From: Lentilactobacillus farraginis DSM 18382 = JCM 14108
GTDB taxonomy: Bacteria > Bacillota > Bacilli > Lactobacillales > Lactobacillaceae
Direction of reading: 5' to 3'
Assembly: GCF_000583655.1 (NCBI RefSeq)
Contig: NZ_BAKI01000006.1
Span: 1-64,000 of the forward strand
Length of the DNA stretch: 64,000 nucleotides
The translations under genes and the position numbers were made by a program. The notes under the pieces are model-generated. The model did not search any database and had not been told where the DNA came from. It worked only from the letters and a program-made list of their open reading frames with translations. Position 1 is the stretch's first letter, and the number at the start of each line of letters is the position of its first letter. Shown piece by piece: positions 1 through 8,546 of the stretch.

Positions 1-123
1 AGTTAAGCTGCCTGTAACTAATGGCCAGACATTCAACATGATGAATGCGATCACAAGTAACGCATAAATTAAAAATGTTGGATTAACCGTTAGCCGTTTG
101 AATTCCAACCAGAATGCTTTCAT
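1..123 (-). CDS. ABC transporter permease, N-terminal fragment (cut by window edge)
   Basis: Only the first 41 codons are inside the window. The start codon at 121-123 is preceded on the minus strand by a good AGGAGG site, and its ATG overlaps the stop of the ATPase gene (ATGA overlap), so the two are translationally coupled. The visible part is a short basic amphipathic start followed by a hydrophobic segment (about residues 15-35) that would be the first membrane helix. Position directly after an ABC ATPase makes this the membrane partner of that exporter. The rest of the protein lies outside, so the subfamily (ABC-2 type is my guess) cannot be settled. Confidence 0.75.
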   Translation of the reverse strand, partial: MKAFWLEFKRLTVNPTFLIYALLVIAFIMLNVWPLVTGSLT

Positions 124-1001
124 TTTATAACCTCCTCGTGAACTGTTTGTAAATACAGATAGACTTCTTCTAGTGTGGGTAAAACCGGCGTTGCATCTGA
201 AACCGGATTTTGAGATAGAAATCTGATTTTAACAGATGAATCTTCGGAAATTTGTTCTGTTAGTTGGTGATTCAGTTTAAAATGCGGCAGCTGATCGTTG
301 AGAAGCCGGGTTTCAAAAAGATGCCCCTTTGCATTAGCAATCAATTTTTGGGAATTTCCGTGAAAAATAAGGTTGCCTTCGTTAAGGATACCAAGTTTAT
401 TTGTTGTTGCTGCAATATCTGAAACAATGTGGGTGGATAAAATCACAGTCCTATTTTGAGCAAATGATGTCAGTAAATTTCGCAATCGAATCCGTTCTTC
501 GGGATCGAGGCCGGCAGTTGGCTCATCAACAATTAAAACCTGTGGGTCATTAATCAGTGCCTGGGCAATGCCTAAACGTTGAAGCATACCGCCGGATAAC
601 GATTTGATCTTTGCAGTGGATTGGGCGCTTAAATTAACTTCATCTAATAACTGGTTGATTCGGTGCTTTTGCTGGCGGGGTGGTACTTTCGCAAGAATTG
701 CCAGATAAGTCAACGCGTCAAAAACTTTCATGTTGGGATAAAAGCCAAAATGCTGTGGCAGATAACCAATAAGGTTGCGTATCTTAGCCTTATTTCTGAT
801 TGCAATACCGTTGACAGTAATCGAGCCGGCAGTTGGTTGCTCAAGGGTTGTCAATATTTTTAATAGGGTTGATTTTCCGGCACCGTTTTTTCCCAGCAGG
901 CCAAACATCCCTGATTGAATTTCCAGTGAAATGTGATTTAGGGCCGGTGTTGACTTTCCTCGATAGCGTTTTGTTAAATTATCAATATGAATAGTTGCCA
1001 T
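120..1001 (-). CDS. ABC transporter ATP-binding protein
   Basis: 293 residues with the complete ABC ATPase set: Walker A GKNGAGKST at residues 37-45, signature LSGGM at 135-139, and Walker B with the catalytic glutamate (VLIVDE, 155-160) followed by the D-loop. A Q-loop (LPQH) sits near residue 81. The C-terminal 70 residues are an extra domain typical of ATPases paired with ABC-2 exporters. It lies downstream of a histidine kinase (73 bp gap, own AAGGAGG site) and overlaps the permease start by four bases. The order regulator-kinase-ATPase-permease is the layout of peptide-antibiotic or lantibiotic sensing and export modules in Firmicutes. The substrate cannot be read from the sequence. Confidence 0.88.
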   Translation of the reverse strand: MATIHIDNLTKRYRGKSTPALNHISLEIQSGMFGLLGKNGAGKSTLLKILTTLEQPTAGSITVNGIAIRNKAKIRNLIGYLPQHFGFYPNMKVFDALTYLAILAKVPPRQQKHRINQLLDEVNLSAQSTAKIKSLSGGMLQRLGIAQALINDPQVLIVDEPTAGLDPEERIRLRNLLTSFAQNRTVILSTHIVSDIAATTNKLGILNEGNLIFHGNSQKLIANAKGHLFETRLLNDQLPHFKLNHQLTEQISEDSSVKIRFLSQNPVSDATPVLPTLEEVYLYLQTVHEEVIK

Positions 1002-1074
1002 AAAAAAACCTCCTTAACTTTCTAAGGAGATCATAACGAATAAATATCAAGAATTTGACAACAAACCAGTTTAC

Positions 1075-2160
1075 TTATAAGTAAGCAAGTTTAGCGATTG
1101 TACAGACGCCGACATTAGGTGATTGATTTTTTATTGTAAAGTGACCGTGGTGTTGCTTACATAATTGGCTGCAGATGTATAGTCCGATTCCCAAATGATT
1201 CCCGGACTTATTGCCGGAAAAGTGCGGCAGCATCGCGTTTTTTAACTCGGCTGGTTGAAGTGGCCGGCCGTCGTTACAAACTTTGATTGTGAGGCTGTTT
1301 TTTTCAATGATTAAGTTAATGGTAACGGCTTTTTTCGCGAATCGAAAAGCATTCGTCAGCTGGTTATCGAAGATTTCCAGCATAGCAGACTTTGAAATTG
1401 AAACGGTTTGATTGGCATCTGAAATAGTTGTCTGCCACTGAATGGTTTTATCGGTCTTAAGCTGTTCAGCTTCTCGGTGAAGTGTTTTTGTTAAGAGGTT
1501 GATCGAGGTGATTGAAGGTGTTAAATGAAGATTTTGAATTGTCGATAGGCGGCTCATTCGCTCAATAAACGCATTAATGCGATCGAGTTGCTGCTTAATG
1601 TCTTTTAAAGCAGCGGTGTCCAGTTGATCGGATTGAAGCTCCAATAACTCAACGTTTCCCTGAAGAATTGTTAGCGGTGTTCGTAGATCGTGCGCAAATG
1701 CCGCGTTAACTTGTTTTTGATCTTCCGTCAGCTGCCAAGCTGTTTTTAAAGCCGTTTGAAGTGCGCGACGCATTTTTTCAAATGCCTGAATCAGCTTCCC
1801 CAATTCATCGCTGGCGGCCGGTTTTAGTTCAAAATCCAAATCTTGATTTTGAATCCGGATAATTCCTTGATTTAACTGGGTTAACGGACGAGCTAGTTTA
1901 AGCTTGTAGAAAAAGCGGGCAGTGGCATTCATAATCAGGTATGCCAGCACGAAGCTGCCTACCAGTGCACCAACGAAATATAAAATAACGCCACCAAGCA
2001 CCCAATTGGCAATAAAACGGTAAATAAGATTCATAAAGGCATTCCATAAAACGAGATATCCTAAAATCGAAAAAACTGAAAGGATTGTTCCCATCAGAAT
2101 TAGCCGCAACAAGGCAGTTTTAATGGGCTGATTTTTGAGTGTGCTTGTTAACCTTGCCAT
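1075..2160 (-). CDS. sensor histidine kinase
   Basis: 361 residues. Two hydrophobic segments (about residues 18-39 and 53-77) are separated by only some 13 residues, so there is almost no extracellular domain and the kinase probably senses within the membrane or through the partner transporter. A HAMP-like linker follows, then the H-box FAHDLRTPL with phospho-acceptor His157, and a C-terminal HATPase domain with N- and G-box motifs (DNQLTNAF; GIGLYICSQL). Its start overlaps the upstream response regulator by 13 bp, so the pair is co-translated. Short-loop kinases next to ABC exporters are common in cell-envelope stress detection; that role is inferred. Confidence 0.88.
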   Translation of the reverse strand: MARLTSTLKNQPIKTALLRLILMGTILSVFSILGYLVLWNAFMNLIYRFIANWVLGGVILYFVGALVGSFVLAYLIMNATARFFYKLKLARPLTQLNQGIIRIQNQDLDFELKPAASDELGKLIQAFEKMRRALQTALKTAWQLTEDQKQVNAAFAHDLRTPLTILQGNVELLELQSDQLDTAALKDIKQQLDRINAFIERMSRLSTIQNLHLTPSITSINLLTKTLHREAEQLKTDKTIQWQTTISDANQTVSISKSAMLEIFDNQLTNAFRFAKKAVTINLIIEKNSLTIKVCNDGRPLQPAELKNAMLPHFSGNKSGNHLGIGLYICSQLCKQHHGHFTIKNQSPNVGVCTIAKLAYL

Positions 2161-2828
2161 TTGTAACCCACCCCCCAGACAGTTTCAATTGGGGTAGCCA
2201 CTTTAAACTGGCTGAAAATATTTCGGATCCGGCGAATATGTTCGGTTATCACGCGTGCATCACCGGTGGCATCATAGCCCCAGAGCTTTTCATATAACTT
2301 TTCCCGACTGAAGACTTGTCCCGGATTTAAGCTTAAAAAGGCAATCAGTTGATATTGCTTTTTTTCGAAATCGACAACCTGCTCATCAATCAAAACCTGT
2401 TGAGCACTGTAATTAATCATAATGTTATTAAATATTGCAACTTGGGCGTGCTTTTCAGGTAATGATTCGCGTCTTAGGTGCGCTTTGATGCGGGCGCCGA
2501 GTTCTGCCAGGCTGAATGGTTTGGTAACATAATCGTCCCCGCCAAGACTTAATCCGCGAACTTTATCCTGATCGGTAACTCGAGCTGTTAAAAAAATAAT
2601 CGGTGAGGTTGAAATTTTTCGGATTTTATTAGTAAGTGTAAAGCCGTCGATATCGGGTAAGTTAATATCGAGTAGAATTAAGTTGGGATTTTGAGGTAAT
2701 TGATTGAGTGCTGATGTTCCCGAATCAGCGGTTAATAGTGTGATATTTGAAAGTTTTAATCTAAAGTAACGGGTTAACATTTTTAATATAGCCGGATCGT
2801 CATCGACAATGAGGACTTTTGGTTGCAT
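2148..2828 (-). CDS. OmpR-family response regulator
   Basis: About 226 residues. A receiver domain has the acidic pocket VDDD at residues 8-11, phospho-acceptor Asp54 (LLDINLPD) and the conserved Lys of TKPF. A C-terminal winged-helix DNA-binding domain ends with the family-typical VWGVGYKW. I chose the second ATG (2826-2828), because the GAGGG site abuts the first ATG at 2832-2834 with no spacer but lies six bases from the second. First gene of the regulator-kinase-ABC operon that runs off the left edge. It presumably activates the downstream exporter genes. Confidence 0.88.
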   Translation of the reverse strand: MQPKVLIVDDDPAILKMLTRYFRLKLSNITLLTADSGTSALNQLPQNPNLILLDINLPDIDGFTLTNKIRKISTSPIIFLTARVTDQDKVRGLSLGGDDYVTKPFSLAELGARIKAHLRRESLPEKHAQVAIFNNIMINYSAQQVLIDEQVVDFEKKQYQLIAFLSLNPGQVFSREKLYEKLWGYDATGDARVITEHIRRIRNIFSQFKVATPIETVWGVGYKWQG

Positions 2829-2935
2829 GGTCATCCCTCTTTCTTAGTGAATGATACTACTATTAGTATACGTTAAATATCAATTAGCGTGGTATTCAAA
2901 TGAAACCGTATTAGGGGAATTCGCATTTTCAAAAA

Positions 2936-2990
2936 TATAGCCCCGATGGCATCGCGTCTTCATGTTGATGAAGATAATGCCATCGGGGCT
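2936..2990 (-). terminator. rho-independent terminator of the antiporter gene
   Basis: A perfect 14-bp inverted repeat (arms 2939-2952 and 2977-2990, core GCCCCGATGGCAT) encloses a second small stem CTTCAT/ATGAAG. On the minus strand it is followed by a T-rich run. It lies 17 bp after the antiporter stop. Confidence 0.8.
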
Positions 2991-3006
2991 TGCTATCATG
3001 TCAAAC

Positions 3007-4997
3007 TTAATTGCTGAATATTTCTGTATTTTGCAGATAAGTCATTTCATCAATTGAAATTCGCTGCTGCAGTTTTTCGGCCAATGATGAGTCGATTTTT
3101 CCGGAACCGAGGGCTTCCTGAATTAATTCATATTCGCTATGAAAGGCCCGCAAAAACATTTGGTAAACGATATCACCGTTGACATCTTTACCGTGAATCC
3201 GGCGATGACGGGTGCGGTAAAAACGTCTAACCATGTTGGCTTCAACCCCACTTTTAATGTCTTTTTCTTTTAAGAAGGCCATGACGGCATCAAAGCCGGC
3301 CTGTTCGATCGGCAGGATATCTTCCCCGTGGCTCTGAATTGTTCCCGCCAGTAGACCTCCTCCAGAATGATTGGGGCGGTCAAAAAAGCATTTTGAACCC
3401 GGTTCATGTCCCGGTAAAGATGACCGATATGCAAGCTGAATCGAATTCTCAAAAGAACGTTTTTCCAAATTTTTTCATCGGCTGAAAAATTGTTTAACTG
3501 CAAAAATTTACCATAGTAAAATTGTTCATCCTTGGTGATTTTGCCGGCATCGTATAGTTTCTGAACGGCTGCTAATTCAACCTGATGACTTTCGCTCATT
3601 AATTGACGGCGAAGTTTAAAGTTAGGCGTGGCATCTAAAACGAGCTGCTGCTGCAGAGAATCGATCACGACCTGAGCTTCGTCGGGATGTGCTTTTTCCT
3701 TTGCCAAGTCACTGATGGCGGCTTGAATCATCCGGCGGACCCAACGATATCTTGGCTGGTTGGTCTCTTGACTCGGCAATAGCATCGGGACAAAAATTGT
3801 TGGCATAATCAGGCTGATTAAAATAACAACCGCAGCCAGAAAAATAAGTGGCCCTCGAAATTCGAATGGTTGACCGGCAATGGTGTTGGGCATTGAGAAA
3901 GCCAGTGAGAGGGTAATCGTTCCATTAGCACCGCTGAAAGCCATAACCAGGCTGTCACGCCATTCTCTGCCGGTTTTGACCCGCCGTTTGATCAGATAGC
4001 GACTCCAGATAAACCGGATAAGCCCCTTTACAAGATAAACCAGAATGCCTAAACCAATTAGTTTATAGATACCAAAATTAGGGTTGGGAGATTGATGCAT
4101 CGCATTGATGACTTCAGGCAATGACAGACCAAGTAAGACGAAAACCGTTCCTGATAGAGAACCGGAAACAATCTCCCAGACATTACTGGTGATCAGTTGC
4201 ATTCTTGAAGATGTTAGTCGAAGCTTTTCGCGTTCAGATCCTTGAACCAGTCCGGCAGCGACAACTGCCAGAATTCCGGATAAAGCCAATTTTTCAGCCA
4301 GCAGGTAAACCAAAAACGGGGTTAGTAACTGGATCAGCACCATTGTTAAAGGGGTGTCGTCATTGTATCGGATTAAAAATAACCGAATACTGACGATGAT
4401 GACGCCGATCAAACTGCCAAAAAGCAGACCGCCTAAAAATTCCCAGAGAAACATGGCAACAGCGAACTCGACGGAAAAGGTTCCGGAAATAAAAGCCGTT
4501 AGTGAAATGTCAAAAATAACAATGCCGGCAGCGTCATTAAACAATGATTCATGTTGCAAAATGCCAGCCTGTTCTTCAGCAATCGGATTTGCTTCAAAAA
4601 TAGAGTTTACTGCTGAAGCATCAGTTGGCGTCACAATTGCCAACAAAGCGAAAGCTAAGCTGAGCGGTAAAATATTATAGATTAGATGCAATCCGGATCC
4701 CACGGCCAGGACACTGACCAAAACCAGTCCGACGGCCAATGACAAAATATTGGTAATCGATCTGCCAATCCACAACCGGGAGCTGTTTTGGGCTTCGTTA
4801 AACAGCATTGGCGAAATAACCGCAAGCGCAAAGGTTGAAGGATCCAGATGAAAATCCTGATAGACAGGCAACCCGGCTAATAAGAATCCCAGAAAAATCA
4901 GGAAGAACGGCAACGGGATCCTCGTAAAGTAACGTGCCAAAATATTGGCCAAAACAACGGCTGCCAAAATAATTGTTAAGAGTAACACTTCGTCCAT
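3007..4997 (-). pseudogene. CPA1-family Na+(K+)/H+ antiporter, frameshifted
   Basis: A membrane antiporter of the NhaP/CPA1 type. The first reading frame has about 12 hydrophobic helices, with the ion-site stretch LFNDAAGIVIF near residue 155 and a conserved region SGILAVVAAGL further on. It then enters a soluble C-terminal tail. Near 3331-3345 the reading frame slips by one missing base: translation before the slip reads VYWREQF and continues in the other frame as QSHGEDILPIEQAGF. Joined, the product is about 660 residues, normal for lactobacillal members. The start is the ATG at 4995-4997, nine bases after AAGGAA; a GTG three codons upstream sits too close. The slip resembles the others in this window and may be a sequencing error. 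Expression is probably governed by the leader at 5055-5224. Confidence 0.8.
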
Positions 4998-5054
4998 TTT
5001 CGGCACTTCCTTTTTGTCAGTTTATTAACGCTACTAGTTTAGCACTTATAAACT

Positions 5055-5088
5055 AAAAAAGTGCCGGCTAGCACTTGGGCAACGGCAC
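5055..5088 (-). terminator. leader terminator upstream of the antiporter
   Basis: On the minus strand, GTGCCG (5088-5083) and CGGCAC (5066-5061) form a stem followed directly by six T. It lies about 57 bp before the antiporter start codon and downstream of its promoter. A second pairing, AAGTGC with GCACTT (5059-5064 with 5071-5076), uses the same bases, so two mutually exclusive structures are possible. This suggests attenuation. Confidence 0.6.
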
Positions 5089-5224
5089 ATGACAGTAAAT
5101 ACGTTATATGTAAATTGGTAGACTAAAAGTTGCTTTAAAAAATGGCATAAAAAGTGGTGAGCCGCTTCGACCTTCTGAACGCATACGCGCCGATCGTTAC
5201 GAACTCACCGTGGTTTGGCACCGT
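5089..5224 (-). promoter_or_regulatory. structured 5' leader RNA (riboswitch-like, class unknown)
   Basis: Between a clear promoter and the leader terminator lies about 135 nt rich in complementary segments. GGTGAG (minus, near 5207) can pair with CTCACC (near 5161), closing a domain that contains the small hairpin CGC-GTAT-GCG and a further helix CGATC/GGTCG. The closing stem is followed by a five-T run. The sequence has no ORF. I could not match it to T-box, M-box, ydaO, yybP-ykoY or fluoride consensus elements from memory. A cis-regulatory RNA is an inference from the architecture. Confidence 0.45.
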
Positions 5225-5229
5225 TATGG

Positions 5230-5259
5230 AGTATAGCATAGGTGAAGCCTTTGTGGCAA
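5230..5259 (-). promoter_or_regulatory. promoter of antiporter leader
   Basis: On the minus strand, -35 TTGCCA (5259-5254) and -10 TATACT (5235-5230) are separated by 18 bp. It would start transcription near 5223, just before the structured leader. Confidence 0.6.
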
Positions 5260-5367
5260 GCCGTGTTTTCATTGGTTATGATTTCCTCGGCATGGATTGT
5301 GACAATTAAGCGCTTCTGTTAAGGTTAATGTAACAGTTTTGATTGATTGAAATTAAGGGACCGTTAG

Positions 5368-5640
5368 ATGACTGGAGTTGATTGTTTGGATACTTTAAGG
5401 AAGATTAAATTGGCCATATGGGCGACTCGCTTTGCTTACATTGCATTTTTTAGTTGGCAGGTAGTTGCTTTCTTTGTGTTAGGAATTAATGATGGTCTAC
5501 CTGGTCTTTTATTTTTGCTAACCGGGTTTTTGTTGTTTTATTTGGAAAAGCAATTGGAGAAGGCTAATCCCAAGTACGCGGATACATTTTCGTGTACAAT
5601 TTGGCGGTTTCTTTTAGTCCCTTGGTTTTTGGTTATGTAA
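5368..5640 (+). CDS. small membrane protein of unknown function
   Basis: 90 residues with two hydrophobic stretches (about residues 20-40 and 43-60), a lysine/glutamate-rich loop around 61-72, and a hydrophobic C-terminus. A weak AAGGGA site lies eight bases before the ATG. I recognise no family. It sits at the left edge of the accessory region, divergent from the antiporter leader. The coding call rests on length, the ribosome site and the coherent membrane topology. Confidence 0.45.
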   Translation: MTGVDCLDTLRKIKLAIWATRFAYIAFFSWQVVAFFVLGINDGLPGLLFLLTGFLLFYLEKQLEKANPKYADTFSCTIWRFLLVPWFLVM

Positions 5641-5816
5641 TTTTTAGCCCCTTAAAAACGTTTTTTTGCAGCTCTCAGCAAACGACTCTGTTAAAATTGA
5701 AGTATCCTTAATTAGGTGCTGTTGGTCGAATAAAAATATTAATGACGAAACGTTTCAACAATAATAAATAGATTGTCCAGTGTCTTTTATACAATGTTGA
5801 GGGGGGAGAGATTGGA

Positions 5817-6218
5817 ATGCCAAAAAATAAAACCGTAATTTATCCGGCAGTTTTTAGCCCTGAGCCAGATGACAGTGCCATCAACGTAACTTTTCCAGAT
5901 GTGCCGGAAGCTATCACGTACGGGCATGACGAGAAAGAAGCGGCTTATTCCGCAAACGAAGTTCTAGGGCTGGTATTGGCCAATCGTAAAAAACTACCAA
6001 AAGCTAGCGTAATTAAAGATATTAAACTCGAAGAAGCAAATGATTATGTCGTTATGATTGCTGTAGATTTAAAAGCAGCAAAAAAGCAAATCAAAGTAGT
6101 AACTATAACGAAAAATGTCAATATTCCTGTTGATTTGGCAGAAGAAGCTAAAGAACGTGACATTAATTTTAGCCAAGTTCTAATAGAGGCATTAAGAGAA
6201 AAACTAGATGAATCGTAA
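5817..6218 (+). CDS. HicB-like antitoxin with RHH domain, no HicA seen
   Basis: 133 residues. The N-terminal half fits the HicB fold (a FPDVPEA strand-turn near residues 26-32 followed by an ANEVL helix). The C-terminal 35 residues look like a ribbon-helix-helix DNA-binding domain (VNIPVDLAEEAKER..FSQVLIEAL). A strong GAGGGGGGAG ribosome site precedes the ATG. HicB proteins normally neutralise the small RNase HicA, encoded next door. The 176 bp upstream contain no HicA-sized frame, and downstream lies the broken end of an IS3 element. The toxin gene may have been lost through that rearrangement, or this is a solitary regulator. Confidence 0.7.
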   Translation: MPKNKTVIYPAVFSPEPDDSAINVTFPDVPEAITYGHDEKEAAYSANEVLGLVLANRKKLPKASVIKDIKLEEANDYVVMIAVDLKAAKKQIKVVTITKNVNIPVDLAEEAKERDINFSQVLIEALREKLDES

Positions 6219-6293
6219 TGACTTTATTAAGAAAATGGCCTCCTTTCTCGAATCTGAAAAAAGGTCATTCGGAAAATAAAAAGAGCTAATCGA

Positions 6294-7066
6294 TTAAACA
6301 AGTTTCTTTTTTAAAGCCGCATGGAAAGACTCAATCTCGGCATTGTCGTAAGGGCAACCCTTGCGGCTAAAGGAATGTTGAATACCCAATTTGGCTAACC
6401 GCTCCTGATAGTTTTTACTTGTATATTGGGTACCCTGATCAGTATGTAAAATCAGTTGGTCATTGATCGCCTGATTACTCATCGCTTAATCCAAGGTTCG
6501 CAGTACTAAGTCTGTCTCCATTGTTTTGCCGAATGAGTAGCCAATGATCATTTTGGAATGCAGATCTATAATGGTCGACAAATAACACCAGCCATCGGCT
6601 TGCGTTTCAATGTAGGTCATATCGGCACACCTTTTTTGGTTGATTCCAGTGGTTGAAAAATCCTGATTAAGCAGATTGGGTCGTTCCGGCGCTACTTCTG
6701 GCTTAACGGTAACTGGCCGCCACTTCCTACGGGTGATGGATCGAATCCCCAATTGTTTCATTAACCGTTGCAGCCGTTTAAGACTACAAGTTCGATCCAG
6801 TGGCGCCAATTCCTGCATAAGTTTTCTCAGAATCTTACCAGCGCCGTAGCGCTTTTCACTAGTCAATCAAATACGACTGATCCGTTCTTTTAAATCTTCG
6901 TTTTCACGCTCCCACTTGGTTGGTTCGTGATGTAACCAACGATAATAGTCGGAGCTGTTGACAGCTAATGCTTGACACAGTTTCGAAATACTATAGTTTC
7001 CAGCATCGCTTTCTCGTTTAATTAACGGATAAATCAGTCTTTTGCCAGCAGCCCTAGCGCTTTTTT
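6294..7066 (-). pseudogene. IS3-family transposase OrfB (DDE integrase), degenerate
   Basis: Translated from the -1 frame after the A7 run, the product contains the HTH_21-like region (YSISKLCQALAVNSSDYYRWL) and the rve integrase core with the first Asp (ADMTYIET), second Asp (LHTDQGTQYTS) and the Glu of NAEIESFHAALKK. One in-frame stop lies at about 6868-6870 (probably TGG to TGA, before LTSEKRYG). Another lies at 6483-6485 (TAA between LRTLD and AMSNQ). The C-terminal 60-70 residues normal for this family are absent. These are real decay mutations, unlike the single-base slips elsewhere in the window. Confidence 0.82.
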
Positions 7067-7291
7067 TAAAATGAGGTTTTCCTCTTCCAACTGTTTAATT
7101 CGTTTGACTTGGGTCTTAGCTTCATCAGCGGTTAAGCCGCTAACGGGTGACTTCTGGCTACCAGAAACCCATTTTAAAACCGTGGAATAACCAATGCCAT
7201 ATTCTTTAGCTAATTCAGCTGCCGACTTAACTTTATGCTGATATAAATCAATAATATTCTGCTTGAATTCAATGGGATAACGTTTTGACAT
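7034..7291 (-). CDS. IS3-family transposase OrfA
   Basis: About 85 residues from the ATG at 7289-7291, which gives the typical MSKRYPIEFKQ start; the frame is open further upstream only because it runs through the terminal repeat. It has an HTH (AAELAKEYGIGYSTVLKWV) followed by a leucine-zipper-like coiled coil (VKRIKQLEEENLILKKAL), the usual DNA-binding and multimerisation half of IS3 transposases. The A7 run at 7061-7067, read as TTA AAA AAA, is a standard -1 slippage site that would lead into the orfB frame. Confidence 0.8.
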   Translation of the reverse strand: MSKRYPIEFKQNIIDLYQHKVKSAAELAKEYGIGYSTVLKWVSGSQKSPVSGLTADEAKTQVKRIKQLEEENLILKKALGLLAKD

Positions 7292-7429
7292 TATGAGACA
7301 ACCCTTTCTTATATAGTAAGTAATTTTACACTCTCCCAAAAGTTGTCTCAAGTTTCATACTAACTCCACTCTTTAATGCTGTAGTGATAGCTTAGAAAAA
7401 ATATAATTTCCCCGAATATATAAAGTTGG

Positions 7430-7480
7430 GTGCGGTGGATGGCATATGTAGGGTTCGATTCCTTGCCACTGTATTGTCAT
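7430..7480 (+). other. tRNA T-arm-like fragment in a gene-free gap
   Basis: The stretch around 7449-7475 reads GTAGGGTTCGATTCCTTGCC, which resembles a T-stem-loop plus the start of an acceptor strand. No cloverleaf can be built upstream. It may be the relic of a tRNA 3' end carried by an integrated element, or chance. Confidence 0.2.
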
Positions 7481-7578
7481 TATTGACACTTACTTTCTAG
7501 GATAATCTTTAAATAGCTCTGGCAGTCATGCCAGGGTTTTGTTATGCTTTTATAAAAAGAATTTTTAGAGGCATAACA

Positions 7579-8411
7579 ATGAAAAACAAGAAAAAATATA
7601 ATTGGTTTTGGCCTACTTTAGCACTTGTAGCAGTTATTTCACCTTTCTTAATTCAGGTCCTTATGACTTCCTTACTTGCTAACGTTCCTGGAGGGTCCAA
7701 CGATGGGTGGTTAGGTTTTTGGGGAGGATATTTAGGGGCTATAATTTCTATTGTAGGTGTCTATCAAGCTATAAAAGTACAACACCAGGATAACAAAGAT
7801 GAGATAGTGGCTAGCAATAGACCGTTTTTGAGCTGCATAACGCAGTATGGCGTAAAGGTTAACGATTGGTTTATCATTCCAGCACTAGTATTGATTTTGA
7901 CCGTTTTTATGGAAATTTTTTTAGATTAGAAAATTTAAGTACACGTCCAGCTGTAAATATTATTTTTGCGGTGTTTGAAGAGGGCACTGGTAGGATTGTC
8001 GATGTTATTATTATTCCTTCTTTAGTTCAAAAAGCCGTACTTGTTAGTTACAGATATCCCAAAAGAGAAGAATTCAAAAAAGAAAAAATCGAAATTGTAT
8101 ATAAAACGGTTGATGAAAATTTTGGACGGTTTACGCAAACATTTTCGAATAATGAAACTTTAAAGATACCAAAAACCACATGGGGTGAAAATGCCAAAAA
8201 AGAATATAACAAACTGAAAGCCGTATTTAACAAACACAATTTAGATCATCAAAATCATCCATTTGAGATTTGGCATCAAAACTTTTCCATTTTTAGTCCC
8301 GGAGATGTGAAATACTACGACAGAGTTCACCATGACATGATTAAAAAAAAGTACCATGACCTTTTTGATGATGATAAAAATAGCGGAAACGAGGATGAGC
8401 CGAAAAAATAA
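7579..8411 (+). pseudogene. two-TM membrane protein of unknown function, frameshifted
   Basis: The ATG at 7579 has an AGAGG site. The N-terminal part has two membrane helices (about residues 10-32 and 45-65, including a glycine-rich GWLGFWGGYLGAIIS segment), then a charged linker. Between 7866 and 7922 the frame shifts by one base; the run of seven T at 7916-7922 is a likely spot. The continuation (FFRLENLSTRPAVNI ...) looks like a beta-rich soluble domain of about 160 residues with an acidic/lysine tail. Joined, the product is about 277 residues. I do not recognise a named family, although two-helix plus soluble domain proteins of this plan occur in accessory regions of Firmicutes. Confidence 0.55.
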
Positions 8412-8546
8412 AGAAGAAAAGTAATGGCATTACAGATGAGAGTGCTAAAATTCGCTGACAGAGCAGTTAAAAAATGTATTAACTTCTTGTATTGCCTTTT
8501 TTATTGTTTTTGTGTAATATTAATAATTAAACAGGTGAGGTGTAAT

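Larger units (their letters stand above)
6290..7351 (-). mobile_element. IS3-family element, decayed and truncated
   Basis: orfA is intact and is followed by an orfB frame with two in-frame nonsense codons. The upstream terminal repeat is visible near 7321-7351, beginning TGAGACAACTTTT on the minus strand. orfB stops soon after its glutamate-containing catalytic segment, and no matching opposite terminal repeat is found near 6290, so the right end is missing. The layout (overlapping frames, A7 run at the junction) fits the IS150-type subgroup. The element cannot move by itself. Confidence 0.8.
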
